A stretch of 64,000 nucleotides of DNA from Methanosarcina vacuolata Z-761 (GCF_000969905.1 NZ_CP009520.1:3534001-3598000), one strand, 5' to 3'; positions 42,036 to 52,007 are shown, numbered from the stretch's first letter. Notes: a model not told the origin generated them from the sequence alone. Made by a program: numbers and translations.

Positions 42036-43190
42036 ATGAAAAAATATGATGTGATTATTATTGGAGCAGGACCTGCAGGGTCGTCTGCAGCATATATGTT
42101 AGCTAGATCTAAAATTAATGTACTTGTTATTGACCGATATCCTTTCCCACGTTATAAACCCTGTGCAGGGGGCTTAACTGTAAAAACATTCAAATCTTTT
42201 GATTTTTCGATTTCAAAGGAAGTAAAATACAGTACAAACAATGTTGTAGCCTCATACAAAAACAAGATATTTCATAATATTTCAGGTAATAAAACACTTA
42301 CTAAAATGGTTGAGAGAAAAGAATTTGATAACTTCCTTATTAAAAAGGCTGTTGATTCGGGAGCAACGTTTCTTGATGGAACGAAGGTCACTGAAGTTGT
42401 TTGGAAGGATGGGGAATTCAGTGTCAAAACAGAGGAGCAGTTTTTCCAATGTAATTATTTGATTGGGGCTGATGGTACTAACAGTATTGTTAATAGAACA
42501 TTTAACATTGTTGAAAAAGATCTTTACGGTTTTGCAATCGAAATTAATTGCCCTTTAAGCAAGGATAATATTGGTAAATTTAATATGACTTTCGATTTCG
42601 GAACGATTCCAAATGGTTATCTGTGGATTTTCCCTAAAGACCAATATGCTTGTATTGGAGCCTATACAACAAATAGAAAAATGAAAGATATCCAAAAATA
42701 TCTTTTTGATTATATTGAGAGTCTTGGGTTGGTACCCGAATCTAAAGAACTTAAAGGGCATATTATTCCTTATTATGGAATCTACTATAAACAACCCGAT
42801 TTTCCATGTATTCTAGTCGGAGATGCTGCAGGCTTTGGAGAATATTGTACCGGAGAGGGTATTTATTATGCAGTAAAAAGTGGCATCATTGCTGCTGAGG
42901 TGATTTCTTCAAGTATTAAGTCGGGAATTTTTGAGTATCGAACACTACAAAGAAGATATCAAAAAGAAATTATTCGAGGTTTGAAGTTAGCATATCATAT
43001 AGGAAAATTTTTTTACAGCCATCTACCTCTCTCATTTAATCTTTTGATGTCTTATTTACTTGGAGGTATTCTGTATGAATCTGCTTCCAGAGGCTTTACG
43101 TTTGATCAATCATTTTCGAAAATCCATGTTATATTATCAAGCTTACTACTGAATAAATCCCATATTTCTAATAACAAGTATTATAAATAA
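42036..43190 (+). CDS. Geranylgeranyl reductase family flavoprotein (paralogue 1)
   Basis: This FAD-dependent reductase belongs to the family that saturates isoprenoid chains of archaeal lipids or quinone tails. Of 384 residues, the N-terminal dinucleotide motif is DVIIIGAGPAGSSAA, followed by the family box FPRYKPCAGG. A second FAD motif is LVGDAAGFGEYCTGEGI near residue 270. It is more distant from the three following paralogues than they are from each other. The ATG at 42036 was preferred because paralogues start close to the motif; the ATG at 42027 is also possible. Substrate unknown. Confidence 0.85.
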   Translation: MKKYDVIIIGAGPAGSSAAYMLARSKINVLVIDRYPFPRYKPCAGGLTVKTFKSFDFSISKEVKYSTNNVVASYKNKIFHNISGNKTLTKMVERKEFDNFLIKKAVDSGATFLDGTKVTEVVWKDGEFSVKTEEQFFQCNYLIGADGTNSIVNRTFNIVEKDLYGFAIEINCPLSKDNIGKFNMTFDFGTIPNGYLWIFPKDQYACIGAYTTNRKMKDIQKYLFDYIESLGLVPESKELKGHIIPYYGIYYKQPDFPCILVGDAAGFGEYCTGEGIYYAVKSGIIAAEVISSSIKSGIFEYRTLQRRYQKEIIRGLKLAYHIGKFFYSHLPLSFNLLMSYLLGGILYESASRGFTFDQSFSKIHVILSSLLLNKSHISNNKYYK

Positions 43191-43562
43191 ATTTAAAACG
43201 ATGAAACTGTCACATCAAATAAGACTAATGATTTTCACTGATTCCCCATTACAGAGGAATAAGCACAGAGTAGTTCTCAGATGTAAGTTTCATAACTTAT
43301 TATTTGGGAAGTTTCCATATTTAATTTATATATAGTATATTAATTATTTATATCTTTAAATATTTTCGAGACCTCATTGCTTTGAGCAATAGCAAGTCGT
43401 AAAAAGACAGTAGTTGATGAATTTTCTAGTATATCGATTCTCAAATATATACATAATAAGAAAATAAACATAGTTTATGACACAAATATTATTTTAAAGT
43501 CACATGGAATTTTGTAACACGGAAAACGCAGACGGTCGCAGAGTGATTCTATCTGGATATTA

Positions 43563-43643
43563 CAACCACGGAAAACACGGAAAGCACGGAAGAAACACAT
43601 CTTTACTACTTATTTCCGTGTCTTCCGTGCTTTCCGTGGTTTT
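43563..43643. repeat. Inverted repeat built from CACGGAA motifs
   Basis: The left arm (43563-43598) has CCACGGAAAACACGGAAAGC followed by ACGGAAG. The right arm (43617-43643) carries the reverse complement, TCTTCCGTGCTTTCCGTGG. About 10 bases present in the left arm are missing from the right. A further ACACGGAAAACGCAGACGG lies at 43518-43536. The spacer 43191-43793 otherwise holds no gene. Confidence 0.8.
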
Positions 43644-43793
43644 CAAAAAATTCATTTTGGACATACTTTGGAATCGATGCACTAGTTTATCAAATATATA
43701 TAGCTAAATGTAAACAATAAAATCAATTTTTATCGAATAATTAATATTGAATCCCGTATAATGGCAAAAATTACAGAATAATTATCCTGTTGC

Positions 43794-43925
43794 GTGACAG
43801 AGTAGTATAGCCGTCTGGTGTTTTTCATGACAGAGTAATATAGCCATCTGGTGTTTTTCATGACAGAGTAATATAACCGTCTGGTGTTTTTCATGACAGA
43901 GTAATATAACCGTCTGGTGTTTTTC
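43794..43925 (+). repeat. 33-bp tandem repeat, 4 copies, ending at a start codon
   Basis: Units begin at 43794, 43827, 43860 and 43893 and the next position, 43926, is the ATG of a reductase gene. Each unit ends in GGTGTTTTTC and begins (A/G)TGACAGAGTA(A/G), so each holds a mini-frame of start, Thr, Glu, stop. The array thus repeats the sequence just before the real start codon four times. Confidence 0.93.
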
Positions 43926-45050
43926 ATGTATGACGTAATCATTATTGGAGGTGGTCCTTCTGGATCTTCGGCCGGAAGAAGAGCAGGAAAACTTGGACTA
44001 AAGACACTGCTGCTTGAGAAAGAAAATTTTCCCAGATACAAACCCTGCGGAGGCGGGCTCTCAGAGCATGCTATGTCTTATCTCGATTTTGAACTTCCTG
44101 AGGATATTATTGAATGGGAAGTTACAGGGGCAAAGGTTATTTTCAAGGATCAATCAGTAAACGTACACAAAGGCCATCGGGTATTTGCGCTAGTATCCAG
44201 GAACACATTTGACACTTTCCTTCTTGAAAAAGCAAAAGAAACAGGAATTGAAGTCCATACCGGGGAAAAAGCTCTGTCTTGCAGAGAAATGTCCGACTTT
44301 ATTGAAGTGGATACCAGGGAGAAGACATACCAGGCAAAGTTTGCGATAATTTCAGAAGGTGCCCAGGGACTCATCAAAACCTGTGTGCGCCCCACGGATA
44401 ATAAAGACGAATATGGAATTTGCCTTGTTACTGAAATCCCTGCTGAAGAAAGAGAAATTGAAGAACGCCTGGGAAAAACCTTAGAACTTCATTTAGGGGT
44501 TGCAAGAGGTGGATACGGCTGGATTTTCCCTCACAAAACCTATTATTCTGTTGGAATCGGCGGAGTTGTCAAAGACTTCTCGCATCCTAAAGAATCCATG
44601 CTTGAGTTCCTTAAGAAAAATGGATTTTCCGGGGATTATAAACTTCACGGACACAAGATCCCCTGGGGAGGGCTTAAGCGCAAAGTGGTGGGTTCAAGGG
44701 TTCTTCTAAGCGGAGATGCTGCCGGATTTGTAGACGCGTCTTCAGGTGAGGGGCTTTCCTATGCGATTCGTTCAGGACAGTTAGCGGCTGAGGTAATTGC
44801 AGGAATTTGTCTGCAAGGCAAAAATCTGAAAGATTTGAACGAATATCAGGCTCTCTGCCGGGCTGAGTTCGGGACTCATCTTAAATATTCCCTTATTTTG
44901 TCCAAATTAATCCATAGTTTCCCAGAAAGATCTTTCAAAATGTTTATAGACAATAGAGAAATCCTGGATAAGTATCTTGAGGTTATGGATTTCAAGATTG
45001 ATTATAAGGATTACCTGCGCTGGGCACTCCTGAATTTTAAACTCAGGTAA
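43926..45050 (+). CDS. Geranylgeranyl reductase family flavoprotein (paralogue 2)
   Basis: The 374-residue FAD enzyme has the dinucleotide motif MYDVIIIGGGPSGSSAGRRA at its very start, the box FPRYKPCGGGLS, and the second FAD motif LSGDAAGFVDASSGEGLSYA near residue 265. The ATG at 43926 was chosen over the GTG at 43917 because the glycine motif should follow closely and the two other copies start the same way. It is followed by a close paralogue after 18 bases. The lipid or other isoprenoid substrate cannot be told. Confidence 0.88.
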   Translation: MYDVIIIGGGPSGSSAGRRAGKLGLKTLLLEKENFPRYKPCGGGLSEHAMSYLDFELPEDIIEWEVTGAKVIFKDQSVNVHKGHRVFALVSRNTFDTFLLEKAKETGIEVHTGEKALSCREMSDFIEVDTREKTYQAKFAIISEGAQGLIKTCVRPTDNKDEYGICLVTEIPAEEREIEERLGKTLELHLGVARGGYGWIFPHKTYYSVGIGGVVKDFSHPKESMLEFLKKNGFSGDYKLHGHKIPWGGLKRKVVGSRVLLSGDAAGFVDASSGEGLSYAIRSGQLAAEVIAGICLQGKNLKDLNEYQALCRAEFGTHLKYSLILSKLIHSFPERSFKMFIDNREILDKYLEVMDFKIDYKDYLRWALLNFKLR

Positions 45051-45068
45051 TTTCGAAGGTGTTTGGAT

Positions 45069-46193
45069 ATGTATGATCTAATAATAATTGGAGGAGGACC
45101 TTCAGGAGCCTCGGCTGGTAGGAGAGCAGGAAAGCTTGGCTTAAACACGTTATTGCTTGAGAAAGACGAATTTCCCAGATACAAACCCTGTGGAGGAGGA
45201 CTTTCAGCTCATGCTATTTCTTATCTTGACTTTGAGCTTCCTCGTGATGTCATCGAGTGGGAAGTCACTGGGGTGAGGGGTGTTTTCAAAGATAAGACAA
45301 TTGAAGTGCACAAGGACCACAATATATCTTCGCTGGTTTCTCGAGCTGTTTTTGATAACTTCTTGCTCAAAAAGGCAAAAGAAACCGGAATTGAAGTCCA
45401 TACAGGAGAAAAGGTTCTGAGCTGTAAGGAAAAAACTGAGTTTGTGGAAGTAATTACAAAAGAACAAACTTATCAGGCAAAATTTGCTATTGTTGCAGAA
45501 GGAGCGCATGGGCTCCTTAAAACCTGTGTCAGGCCTGCAGATACCAGGGAGGAATACGGGATATCATTAGTTGCAGAAATCCCTGCTGAAGAAAGAGATA
45601 TTGAAGAGTACCTGGGAAAAACCGTTGAACTGCAGTTAGGGGTTGCTAGTGGTGGATATGGTTGGATTTTTCCTCATAAAACATATTATTCCGTCGGAAT
45701 TTTCGGGGTTGCCAAAAATTTTCCTCATCCGAAAGCTACAATGATTAATTTCCTGAAGGATAATGGCTTTACCGGGGATTACAAATTGTCTGGACATAAA
45801 ATCCCCCTGGGTGGTATTAAAAGGAAAATTACCGGTTCCAGAGTTATTCTCATTGGAGACGCTGCTGGATTTGTAGACGCTTTTTCAGGTGAAGGATTAG
45901 CCTATGCCATTCGCTCAGGGCAGTTTGCTGCCAATGTGATTGCCGAGGTTTATCAGCAGAGAGGAAAAATAAAAGACCTTCATAAATACGAATCTGTTTG
46001 TAAGGCAGAATTCGGAACTCATCTTAAATATTCCCTTATTTTTTCCAGGTTAATCCATCGTTTCCCAGAAAGGTCTTTTAAAATGTTTATAAACAATAGC
46101 GAAATTCTGGATAAATATCTTGAAGTTGTGGATTTCACGATTGATTATAAGGACTACTTGCGTTGGTCCCTCCTGAATTTCAAACTCAGGTAA
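45069..46193 (+). CDS. Geranylgeranyl reductase family flavoprotein (paralogue 3)
   Basis: The 374-residue protein is very similar to the gene before it along its whole length (MYDLIIIGGGPSGASAGRRA, FPRYKPCGGGLSAHA, LIGDAAGFVDAFSGEGLAYA). It clearly arose by tandem duplication and is probably in the same transcript. The start is the ATG at 45069; the TTG at 45063 is in frame but less likely. No missing key residue is seen. Confidence 0.88.
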   Translation: MYDLIIIGGGPSGASAGRRAGKLGLNTLLLEKDEFPRYKPCGGGLSAHAISYLDFELPRDVIEWEVTGVRGVFKDKTIEVHKDHNISSLVSRAVFDNFLLKKAKETGIEVHTGEKVLSCKEKTEFVEVITKEQTYQAKFAIVAEGAHGLLKTCVRPADTREEYGISLVAEIPAEERDIEEYLGKTVELQLGVASGGYGWIFPHKTYYSVGIFGVAKNFPHPKATMINFLKDNGFTGDYKLSGHKIPLGGIKRKITGSRVILIGDAAGFVDAFSGEGLAYAIRSGQFAANVIAEVYQQRGKIKDLHKYESVCKAEFGTHLKYSLIFSRLIHRFPERSFKMFINNSEILDKYLEVVDFTIDYKDYLRWSLLNFKLR

Positions 46194-46323
46194 CAGATAA
46201 GATAACTTTTTCAGATTTTGTTCTTTCTGCGGTCTTTTTATCGCTCCAGCCTTAATATATTTTAAGGGCAGATTATTCTTATCTGTATATAGCTGCACTT
46301 ATTCCATAAGCGGGTGTCTTAGC

Positions 46324-47498
46324 ATGTATGATCTGATCATAGTAGGGGGAGGACCTTCAGGAGCATCGGCAGGACAGACAGCTGGGAAAAGGGGCCTTTC
46401 AACCCTTCTAATTGAAAAAGAAAATTTTCCGAGGTATAACCCTGTGGAGGGGCTCTTTCTTCTTATTGTTTATCTTGCCTGGATTTCAAGCTGCCTGAGT
46501 CCATAATCGAGAGAAATATCCCAAAGGTGAGAGTTTATTTCAGGGACCAATTTATTGAAGGAATAAAAGAAAATAACCTGGCCATGCTGGTTTCCAGAAA
46601 AGTCTTTGATAATTTTTTGCTTGAAAAGGCCAGGGAGACTGGAATTGAGATCCATACCAAAGAAAAGGTTCTTGATTTGATTGAAAAAGAAGATTGCGTT
46701 GAAGTCAGAACCACGTATAATACCTATCTTGGGAGGTTCGTTCTTATTTCAGAAGGTTCCGGTGGAGTCCTTAAATACAAGGTAAGGTCGAGAGATACAA
46801 AAATAGAATATGAACTGGGCCTGGTGTCGGAAATCCCTGATGACGATGAAATAATAAATAACAGGTTTCCAGGCACTATAAACATTCATTTTGGGATCGC
46901 GCAGGGAGGTTATGGCTGGATCTTTCCCCATGCCGGATATTATTCTGCAGGAATTGCAGGGACAGCTCAATATCTTGAGCATCCGAAAAAAATACTGCTG
47001 GATTTCCTGGAGGAAAATGGCTTATCAGGGGACTTTCCGGTTCGTTCCCATATTATCCCCACAGGCGGGATAAAAAGAAAAATCCTCAATTCAAGGCTGC
47101 TTTTGAGCGGGGATGCTGCCGGATTTGTAGATGCTTTTACTGGAGAAGGTATTTCATACGCTATCAGGTCAGGACAGCTTGCTGCGGAGACTATTGCAGA
47201 TCTTGTGATGTACAGCCAGAAGTTAAGTAGCCTTAAAGCCTATGAATCCGCCTGCAGGCTGGAATTCGGGAATTATCTTGCCAGTTCACTTAAATTGAAG
47301 AAAATACTGCATCGTTTTCCTGAAACTTCTTTCAAACTGGCTGTTAGCAACGGGGAGATCCTTGAAAAATATCTGGATGAAGTGATAACAAACAGGAATC
47401 ATAAAGACTACGTCCGCTGGTTACTGCTGAACTTCTGCCTGACTGAGCCTGTATCCAGAATAAAGTCTCTTACACTGGAAGGAAACGATAAGGATTGA
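46324..47498 (+). pseudogene. Geranylgeranyl reductase family gene (paralogue 4) with a one-base frameshift
   Basis: The first frame reads MYDLIIVGGGPSGASAGQTA through FPRYN and then goes wrong. The second frame (through 47498) continues the family sequence with GDAAGFVDAFTGEGISYAIR near 47110. Where paralogues read TACAAACCCTG, this copy reads TATAACCCTG (about 46436-46445); adding one A restores RYKPCGGALSS and joins both frames. So a single-base deletion near 46439 breaks the gene. Everything else is intact, so it is either a young pseudogene or a sequencing error. Confidence 0.85.
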
Positions 47499-47635
47499 TT
47501 TAATAAAATAGAGGCAAATAAAGGAAATTGGAGTAACAGAAGAGCGAATAAATAAATGAAAAATCACGGTAAAACAAATAAATAAACCGGATAAAGAAAA
47601 AACGAGTAGAAAAAAATAGAGAAAAGTAAGTTTAT

Positions 47636-47997
47636 GCGAGTGAGGCACGTAAGCTCCCTTCTGTTCCTGCAAAGATTTCCTGCCACCCATCAGTGGAGAA
47701 AATGGTCCTGATGACTCTTGCAGTGACGGCATTCGGCTATGCGTTTCCAAAAACAACCGGGAGAGTCCGGAATTCTCTTTTTCCCGATTTCCAACTTGCA
47801 CCCACGAGGATTCGCCGTTTCATCCATTTACCCTGAGACCTCAGCTTCCGCATCATCGCACTTTCAGGGGATGGTTCTCGTTTCTGTGCCAGGGCCCGGG
47901 CTCTCGCCCGACATCCTTTACAGATATTCGTGTATCCGGAGCGGTGGGGAGACTTTCCTCAGACCCAAAGGCCCGTCAGCCGTCCAGCCTCTCTCGC
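47636..47997 (-). ncRNA. rnpB: RNase P RNA
   Basis: The minus strand begins GCGAGAGAGGC and ends GCCTCACTCGC, which pair as the P1 helix with one mismatch. Inside are the conserved GAGGAAAGTC after the first helices, the ACAGAAAC-type segment in the middle, and GATGAAACGGCGAATCC followed by GGTGCAAG, all typical of archaeal type A RNase P RNA. The length of about 362 nt fits. It processes the 5' ends of tRNAs with its protein partners. Antisense and sense open frames across it are accidental. Confidence 0.93.
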
Positions 47998-48019
47998 ATA
48001 TTATCTTTTAGTGACCTCC

Positions 48020-48029
48020 ATATATTTTT
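48020..48029 (-). promoter_or_regulatory. TATA box of the RNase P RNA gene
   Basis: The minus strand reads AAATATATGG 23-32 bases before the 5' end of the RNA, the distance expected for an archaeal TATA box. A second AT-run (about 48031-48047) lies further up. Confidence 0.6.
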
Positions 48030-48321
48030 CTAATTATATATATTTTTGGGATGCCTGAGCTGAAAAATACTTTTATTTAATATTACGACATTTATTTTCT
48101 TTCTCCGGGCGGTTACAGGTATGCCCTTTCCTCATAGTTTATATAAATTTTGTGTGTTTAGAGTGCGTCCAAATATTAATATATATGCATTATAATTCGT
48201 AAGTAATGGATAGACTTTTTCCATCTTCAAGACTTGTCCGAAAAAAGCTTATCGGTAATTTAATATCGGGCAGTAGCTATAATTCTTTTCAGTTTGCAGG
48301 CTTATTTTTAAGAGGTAAAAC

Positions 48322-49461
48322 ATGAGTGATTGTTTGTTCGATTTGCATATTGGATATGTTCGTTTTAAAAACCCTATTGCACTGGCGCCTATGGCAGGAA
48401 CTGTCGATAGTGCTTTTGCCAACCAGTATGCAAGCAATGCCGGGCTGGTAATTCTTGGAGCCTTTAACCTTGATAAGGCTTCAATAGCTGTTGCTTCAGC
48501 CCTCGTAGCCCGGGGTAGAAAAGAGTTCATTTCCGATGAACCTATGGAGCTTATAAAAAAGGAAATCCGAGCAGTAACGTCCGGAAGTGCCGTAGCTGTA
48601 AATGTCAGGAGTACTACACTTGAACCCCTCATTGAAGCTGCAAAAATTGTCAAAGAAGAAGGAGCAATCCTTGAGTTAAACGCTCACTGCAGACAGCCCG
48701 AAATGCTCGAAGCCGGACTGGGAGAAGCTCTTCTCCACGACATTCCAAGGCTTTCGGCGTGGATCAAGGCAATAAAAGAAACCGGAGTTGTGCTTTCAGT
48801 AAAAGTAAGGGCAAACGTGGTTAATGATATCGAACTTGCAAGGATTATCGATAAGGCAGGTGCGGATATCATACACGTTGATGCCGAAATGGAAGGTTTC
48901 GGTACCGACCTTGATGCAATCCTTAATTACAGGGACGCTACAAGGCTCTTCCTTATCGGAAACAATTCGGTCAAGGACTTTGAGGCAGCAAAGGAGATGT
49001 TTACCCGAGGAGCCGATATGGTCTCCGCTGCCAGGGGAGTCCTTGAAAATTCCGGACTTATACAGGAACTGGTGGAAAACGTTACCTCTTACCAGCAGTC
49101 AATAGGCTGGTATAATGCTCCTAAGCACGTTTGCAGCGAAGGGGACTTCAGGGGACTGGCTTTCTGCTGCCTGCCTGTAAAACCCTGTCCTGTACATGAA
49201 AAGTTCCAAAAACTGGGATATACGGCAGAGGAGTTTGCCAGGACAAAGTTTGACTTTGCGAAAGGCACAATGCTTGAATACGGAGAGGACACGTGCTTTG
49301 GAAGCCTTGTATGGTGTTGTAAAATCACCAAACCCTGCTGGATCAGAGACGGAGTGTTAAACACAATTGGGCTCTCTGATTCAGAATACATGAAGCTTAA
49401 AAAGCAACTGGCAGATTACGTACTGGATCATGCCAGAATTCCGGTAAATGAATCCCATTAA
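48322..49461 (+). CDS. Methanogenesis marker protein 9
   Basis: The 379-residue protein has a TIM-barrel N-terminal half like dihydrouridine synthases and related flavoenzymes (NPIALAPMAGTVDSAF; HVDAEMEGFGTD; MVSAARGVLEN). Its C-terminal cysteine-rich part is LAFCCLPVKPCPVHEK and WCCKITKPCW. This combination is the methanogenesis-marker-9 family, found only in methanogens and of unknown reaction. GAGGT lies nine bases before the ATG. It overlaps the citG-like gene by 14 bases, so the two are co-translated. Confidence 0.88.
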   Translation: MSDCLFDLHIGYVRFKNPIALAPMAGTVDSAFANQYASNAGLVILGAFNLDKASIAVASALVARGRKEFISDEPMELIKKEIRAVTSGSAVAVNVRSTTLEPLIEAAKIVKEEGAILELNAHCRQPEMLEAGLGEALLHDIPRLSAWIKAIKETGVVLSVKVRANVVNDIELARIIDKAGADIIHVDAEMEGFGTDLDAILNYRDATRLFLIGNNSVKDFEAAKEMFTRGADMVSAARGVLENSGLIQELVENVTSYQQSIGWYNAPKHVCSEGDFRGLAFCCLPVKPCPVHEKFQKLGYTAEEFARTKFDFAKGTMLEYGEDTCFGSLVWCCKITKPCWIRDGVLNTIGLSDSEYMKLKKQLADYVLDHARIPVNESH

Positions 49462-50491
49462 TACTGGTTTTACCTGCCAGATACCTGGACTGGCAGAAAA
49501 CACACATATTTCAAATCTTATTGCCCGTTGTGCCCAGCTAGCTATGCTACTTGAGGTATCAGCCTCTCCAAAGCCAGGAAACGTCGATAGGGAGCATAAC
49601 TATCCGGATACCTGCTTTGAGCATTTTGTAGCGTCTTCGGTAAGTGTTTACCCTGTTCTCGAACTGGCTGCAAGAAGCAGGAATGGTATAGGTGCACTTA
49701 TCAGAAGTGCTGTTTGCGAAAGTTCTGCCTGGCAAAAAGGAGGGAATACTCATTTCGGCGCCTTTCTGCTACTTATCCCTCTTTCAATGGCTGCAGGCAA
49801 ACTCTGGAATTCCTGCGAAAAAACCCCTAAGCTCTTACCAGACGAATTCGAAGTCCTTGCTGCACATGCACATGCATTTGTTCAGGCAACAGATAGTGAG
49901 GACGCTGTCGAGTTCTACAGAGCTTTTGAAGTTGCAGGGGTCAGAGTTAACAGTGTGGATGAGTTCAGCCTTGGAGACCCGGAGTCAACATCTGAATTAA
50001 AGGCCCAGGAAGTCACCCTTTACGAGCTTATGGATATCGCCAGGGGATATGACCTGATTGCAAATGAATGGGTTACGGGCTTCGGACGCTGCCTTGAGGG
50101 AGCAAAAAGCATAACTGATTTCATGCAGGCTCAAAATCCTGGAGCCGAGAATTCAGTTTCGAACTGTTCAGGCACAGGTATCAACGAAGCTATAGTATAT
50201 ACCTTCCTGAAACTGCTGTCCCGGCACAGGGATACTTTCATTGAGACCAAATTCGATAAAGATACTGCGGATTATGTTTCATTCAGGGCAGGCGAGATTC
50301 TCTCGGCCTGGGAGGAGGCTTCAGGTAATGCTGAAGCTTCAGGTAATACCACCAGAGACTTTGCAGCTCTGCTCCCTGCTGTACAGGAGTTTGACTCCGA
50401 ACTTCTCAATAAAAGAATCAACCCGGGTTCAACAGCCGATATCATTATAGCCGGGCTTTTTATTGCCCTTCTGGGGGGCCTGCGCTTTTGA
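49448..50491 (+). CDS. CitG-family triphosphoribosyl-dephospho-CoA synthase-like protein
   Basis: The 347-residue helical protein has the family motifs EVSASPKPGNVDR near residue 38 and KGGNTHFGAFLLLIPL near 98, matching bacterial CitG/MdcB, which build the prosthetic group of citrate and malonate decarboxylases. Methanogens lack those enzymes, so it likely makes or uses a related phosphoribosyl nucleotide in another pathway (inference). It lies within a tight cluster with mmp9 and a DUF447 gene. Confidence 0.82.
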   Translation: MNPINTGFTCQIPGLAENTHISNLIARCAQLAMLLEVSASPKPGNVDREHNYPDTCFEHFVASSVSVYPVLELAARSRNGIGALIRSAVCESSAWQKGGNTHFGAFLLLIPLSMAAGKLWNSCEKTPKLLPDEFEVLAAHAHAFVQATDSEDAVEFYRAFEVAGVRVNSVDEFSLGDPESTSELKAQEVTLYELMDIARGYDLIANEWVTGFGRCLEGAKSITDFMQAQNPGAENSVSNCSGTGINEAIVYTFLKLLSRHRDTFIETKFDKDTADYVSFRAGEILSAWEEASGNAEASGNTTRDFAALLPAVQEFDSELLNKRINPGSTADIIIAGLFIALLGGLRF

Positions 50492-51135
50492 CCGGATTTT
50501 TTACTGAACGCAGAAAAAAAAGAAGCGAATCTTCATCTGTTGACTCTGTCGATTTATATTCCTTTGGGATCAAAGAAGGCATTTCCGAAACAATTATTAG
50601 CACCGGTCTGGAATCCCCCAATGCTGCCCCCATCGGAATAATCGTAAAAAACGGAAGGACTTTTGTCCGGCTTTTCAAAGGTACCCACACCTGGGAAAAT
50701 GTTTCTAAAGAAAAGCACCTTGCCGCAAACATAGTGTACGATCCCTTACTTTTTGTGCGTTCAACTTTTTTCGATCTTGAGCCATCTGAATTTGACCACG
50801 TGTCTGTCCACGGGATCAGTATTCCTATCCTGAAAACAGCTTTAGCCTGGGTCGTTTTCGAATGTACTGATCTTAATGATACAGATCATGCTCTTGTGGC
50901 CGACCTTATTCCTGTAAAAGCAGGTTTCAATGAAGCTAACTGGAAATGCCTGCCCGTACCTAACAGGGGATTCAACGCAGTGCTTGAGGCTACTGTCCAT
51001 GCGACCCGCTACCAGCTTACAGGAGAAGAAAAATATCTTGAGCTAATCCGTCACTATGAATCACTGGCTTCCAAATGTGGGGGAGAAAATGAGAAAAAAG
51101 CTATGAAGTTGCTTTATGAGGTACTGGGACTGTGA
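50488..51135 (+). CDS. DUF447 family protein, probable flavin-binding
   Basis: The 215-residue protein has the DUF447 (PF04289) pattern: ISETIISTGLESPNAAPIGI and a split-barrel FMN-binding style core, then PVPNRGFNAVLEATVHATR. Members are archaeal and of unknown reaction. The start is a TTG at 50488 that overlaps the previous stop (TTGA), so it is coupled to the citG-like gene. A later start is not excluded because the first 20 residues are not conserved-looking. Confidence 0.78.
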   Translation: MTGFFTERRKKRSESSSVDSVDLYSFGIKEGISETIISTGLESPNAAPIGIIVKNGRTFVRLFKGTHTWENVSKEKHLAANIVYDPLLFVRSTFFDLEPSEFDHVSVHGISIPILKTALAWVVFECTDLNDTDHALVADLIPVKAGFNEANWKCLPVPNRGFNAVLEATVHATRYQLTGEEKYLELIRHYESLASKCGGENEKKAMKLLYEVLGL

Positions 51136-51287
51136 ATCCTTTTTGCGGTTGCCAGCTCCTCAGATAAAATCCTCAAATAAAATTTATGCCTTCTTGTCTA
51201 CAGTTAAAGTTTGTGACTTCTCATTTTTATTATCCGGAATCTTTTTTTAGAAAATTATATTATCCACCTCTGGCATGACTTATTTCC

Positions 51288-52007
51288 ATGAGCTTTCAGA
51301 GAATTGCGTGGGGCATTACAGGTGCCGGGCATTTCCTGGACCGCAGTTATCAGGTCTTTAAGGAAATCAAGCTCAGAAACCCTGAAGTTTCCGTAAACAC
51401 GTTTGTTTCCAGGGCTGGAGAAGAGGTACTGCGCATGTACGGGCTTGAGCAAAACCTTGTTCAAATCTCCGGCGGGGACTACCTCGAAGAAATCTTCCGG
51501 GAAAGCGAGCAGGGTTCGAGTTCTCCTAAGGTCGGACGCTTCGGTCTTGACCGATATGATGTCCTATTTGTCACGCCTGCAACCTCAAATACGGTTTCGA
51601 AAATCGCTTATGGGATTGCGGATTCCCTTGTTACCAATGCCGTTGCCCAGGCTGTAAAAGGAAGAGTACTTGTTTATATCGTGCCTGTAGATATTGAAGG
51701 TTCAATCATATCCGAAATGCCCTATAATATTGACAGAAAACAGTGTAAGCATTGCGAGGACTGCCCTCCAAGAGAAAACTGCCCTCAGGGTGCAATTACT
51801 GAAAAAAACGGTCTAACAGACCAGATCGATCTTCTGAAGTGCAAAGGCTGCGGAATCTGCAAGGAACTCTGCCCCTATAAAGCCATCAAAGGCGGGCCTG
51901 TGGAAGTCCTTGTCCGGGATGTGGATATGCACAACGTTGAGATTGTAAAAAGCTTGCAGGGGATTACCGTGCTTGAAAGCCCTGAAAAAATTCTGGATTT
52001 CTTTTGA
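51288..52007 (+). CDS. Dihydromethanopterin reductase-like archaeoflavoprotein with two [4Fe-4S] motifs
   Basis: This 239-residue flavoprotein has an N-terminal FMN-binding domain (RIAWGITGAGHFLDRSY; FVTPATSNTVSKIAYGIADS). Its C-terminal ferredoxin part is CKHCEDCPPRENCP and CKGCGICKELCPYKA. This is the architecture of DmrX-type dihydromethanopterin reductase, which finishes tetrahydrosarcinapterin cofactor synthesis in Methanosarcina; the assignment is by architecture only. Its place after mmp9, citG-like and DUF447 genes supports a cofactor cluster. Confidence 0.8.
   Translation: MSFQRIAWGITGAGHFLDRSYQVFKEIKLRNPEVSVNTFVSRAGEEVLRMYGLEQNLVQISGGDYLEEIFRESEQGSSSPKVGRFGLDRYDVLFVTPATSNTVSKIAYGIADSLVTNAVAQAVKGRVLVYIVPVDIEGSIISEMPYNIDRKQCKHCEDCPPRENCPQGAITEKNGLTDQIDLLKCKGCGICKELCPYKAIKGGPVEVLVRDVDMHNVEIVKSLQGITVLESPEKILDFF

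Noticed and set aside
43504-43707. 67-codon frame in the CACGGAA region
   Set aside because: It translates an inverted repeat and has no coding features.
47421-48011. Protein frames at 47421-47801 and 47739-48011
   Set aside because: They fall on the RNase P RNA gene, whose terminal pairing and conserved boxes explain the sequence.
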